Below, piece after piece: positions 5,810-6,583 of a DNA stretch of 6,583 nt; position 1 is the first letter of the stretch, and each line of letters begins with the position of its first letter. The stretch lies in assembly GCA_947457975.1 (NCBI GenBank), contig CANGYC010000137.1:1-6583 (forward strand), read 5' to 3'. The translations under genes and the position numbers were made by a program. Under the pieces are notes generated by a model. The model searched no databases, had not been told where the DNA came from, and saw only the letters and a list, made by a program, of their open reading frames with translations. Source of the stretch: Comamonadaceae bacterium. GTDB lineage: Bacteria; Pseudomonadota; Gammaproteobacteria; Burkholderiales; Burkholderiaceae_C.

Positions 5810-6265
5810 TCATATGGCGACCATGCGGCGCACGCCATCGGCTTGCATGTTCTGGCCCAGGCCCGAGGCGATGACCTCGCCACGTTCCATCACGAGGTAG
5901 TCGTCAGCCAGTGCCTCGGCAAAGTCGTAGTACTGCTCCACCAGCAGGATGGCCATGTCGCCGCGGTCAGCCAGCATGCGGATGACGCGGCCGATGTCCT
6001 TGATGATGCTCGGCTGGATGCCCTCGGTGGGCTCGTCCAATATCAACAGCTTCGGACCGCCGGCCAGGGCGCGGGCAATGGCCAGCTGCTGCTGCTGCCC
6101 CCCCGAGAGGTCGCCGCCGCCATGCGCAAGGAAGCACCCGTGTCCGGCATCTTCAATGCCCAGAGCCTGCGCCTGGAAGTGAAAGATCCGCAGCTCAGTC
6201 TCATCGGGTAGACCGGGGCGGTTAGCGAGATAGTTGACCAAGTTCAGTGCGGCACACCCGTGACC
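5810..6265 (-). pseudogene. urtE: 5'-truncated remnant of urea ABC transporter ATPase UrtE, with unrelated N-terminal sequence
   Basis: Reading leftward, 5810-6121 encodes about 103 residues that match the C-terminal half of UrtE closely: signature LSGGQQQQLAIARAL, Walker B LLILDEPTEGIQPSIIKDIG, switch LLVEQYYDF, and the family-specific ending GVRRMVAI followed by TGA. UrtE is normally about 230 residues; Walker A, the Q-loop and everything before GGGDLSGG are missing, so the product cannot bind ATP normally. The sequence on the N-terminal side (6122-6265, including NRPGLPDETELRIF and LGIEDAGHGCF) is not recognised as UrtE and appears joined at about 6121. The open frame begins directly after the regulator's stop codon; the only start-like codon seen is a TTG at 6241 without a ribosome site. 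UrtE normally works with UrtABCD to import urea and often neighbours ureD. Here it is a lone piece, opposite in direction to ureD. It is most likely a relic of a rearrangement. Confidence 0.85.
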
Positions 6266-6583
6266 TCACTCTAAGGTCATCGGGCAACACAGGACATAAC
6301 CCACCTTGTGCATGGCCTTCAGGCAGGGCTGTGGGGCCCCGACCGCAACTAGTTTTTTACGCAGGCGTGCGATCCGCATTTCAATCATGCTGGAGGACGG
6401 TGCTTGCTCATGGTCTGAGCGCACCAACTCGGCGATCTGCCAGCGCTCCAGGCTCCTTCCGGGCGCACGCACCAGCGCACTGAGGACCTTTGCTTCATTG
6501 GGGGTCACTTCAAGGTCACCGGCCGGTCCAACCAGACGCAGTCGGGAAAGCTGGAGCACCAAGTTGCGCTCCTCGGCTGTGTC
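6266..6583 (-). CDS. OmpR/PhoB-family response regulator, C-terminal DNA-binding domain (5' end outside window)
   Basis: The frame is open to the window edge (leftward reading begins DTAEERNLVLQL), so the gene starts beyond 6583; 105 residues are visible. They match the winged-helix effector domain of OmpR/PhoB proteins: a first beta strand segment LSRLRLVG, then DLEVTPNEAKVLSALVRAPG (first helix), SLERWQIAELV, the recognition-helix segment SSSMIEMRIARLRKKL, and the wing HKVGYVL near the C-terminus. Such proteins bind direct-repeat promoter sites as dimers after a partner histidine kinase phosphorylates an N-terminal receiver domain; that domain would lie outside the window, so a receiver-less transcription factor is also possible. 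The ending CCPMTLE is short and the stop TGA is at 6266-6268. Immediately downstream in the same frame is the urtE relic. Target genes are unknown. Confidence 0.88.
   Translation of the reverse strand, partial: DTAEERNLVLQLSRLRLVGPAGDLEVTPNEAKVLSALVRAPGRSLERWQIAELVRSDHEQAPSSSMIEMRIARLRKKLVAVGAPQPCLKAMHKVGYVLCCPMTLE

Noticed and set aside
5564..6211. 215-codon open frame on the plus strand
   Set aside because: Most of it is antisense to the clearly homologous UrtE remnant, and the rest is intergenic; no recognised protein, though its last residues overlap the unexplained segment 6122-6211.

Overview
The window is GC-rich (coding regions look about 65 % G+C, with strong G/C preference at third codon positions). 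Its proteins and gene neighbourhood look like a betaproteobacterium of the Comamonadaceae (Acidovorax-like). That placement is inference from protein style and context, not from a marker gene.

Layout. (1) At 2-961 (+) is the C-terminal part of an M20-family metallopeptidase/deacylase whose start lies outside the window. (2) At 962-1352 is a 391-base non-coding stretch. It holds a plausible sigma-54 (-24/-12) promoter at 1271-1286, an NtrC-like half-palindrome about 110 bases upstream of it, and two further palindromic sites. (3) At 1353-3992 (+) is a compact three-gene ABC importer operon of the nitrate/sulfonate/taurine/NMT1 type: a secreted substrate-binding protein, an ATPase and a permease. 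The gaps are 7 bases and a 4-base ATGA overlap, and a textbook intrinsic terminator follows at 4014-4043. (4) At 4135-4965 (+) is urease accessory protein UreD, probably read from a very short or leaderless transcript. (5) At 5047-5523 (+) is a SlyD-type FKBP prolyl isomerase with a histidine-rich, metal-binding tail. (6) At 5524-5809 is a non-coding convergent gap with small inverted repeats and a perfect DnaA-box 9-mer. (7) At 5810-6265 (-) is a 5'-truncated relic of the urea-transporter ATPase UrtE, carrying foreign or scrambled sequence at its N-terminal side. (8) At 6266-6583 (-) is the C-terminal winged-helix domain of an OmpR/PhoB-type response regulator that runs off the window.

How it may fit together. 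UreD helps load nickel into urease, SlyD-type proteins with His-rich tails bind and deliver nickel, and UrtE powers urea import, so 4.1-6.3 kb looks like the edge of a urea/urease (nickel) locus. No ureA/B/C/E/F/G is visible. The only urt gene is a broken piece on the opposite strand, which suggests the cluster was rearranged here. The importer operon next door, with a possible sigma-54/NtrC-like promoter and an M20 amidohydrolase-type enzyme upstream, is consistent with uptake and breakdown of a nitrogen-containing compound, but its substrate cannot be read from the sequence. I see no clear evidence of a completely new system. The most interesting points are the candidate nitrogen-control promoter, the ureD-slyD pairing and the chimeric urtE relic in frame with the regulator's stop codon.
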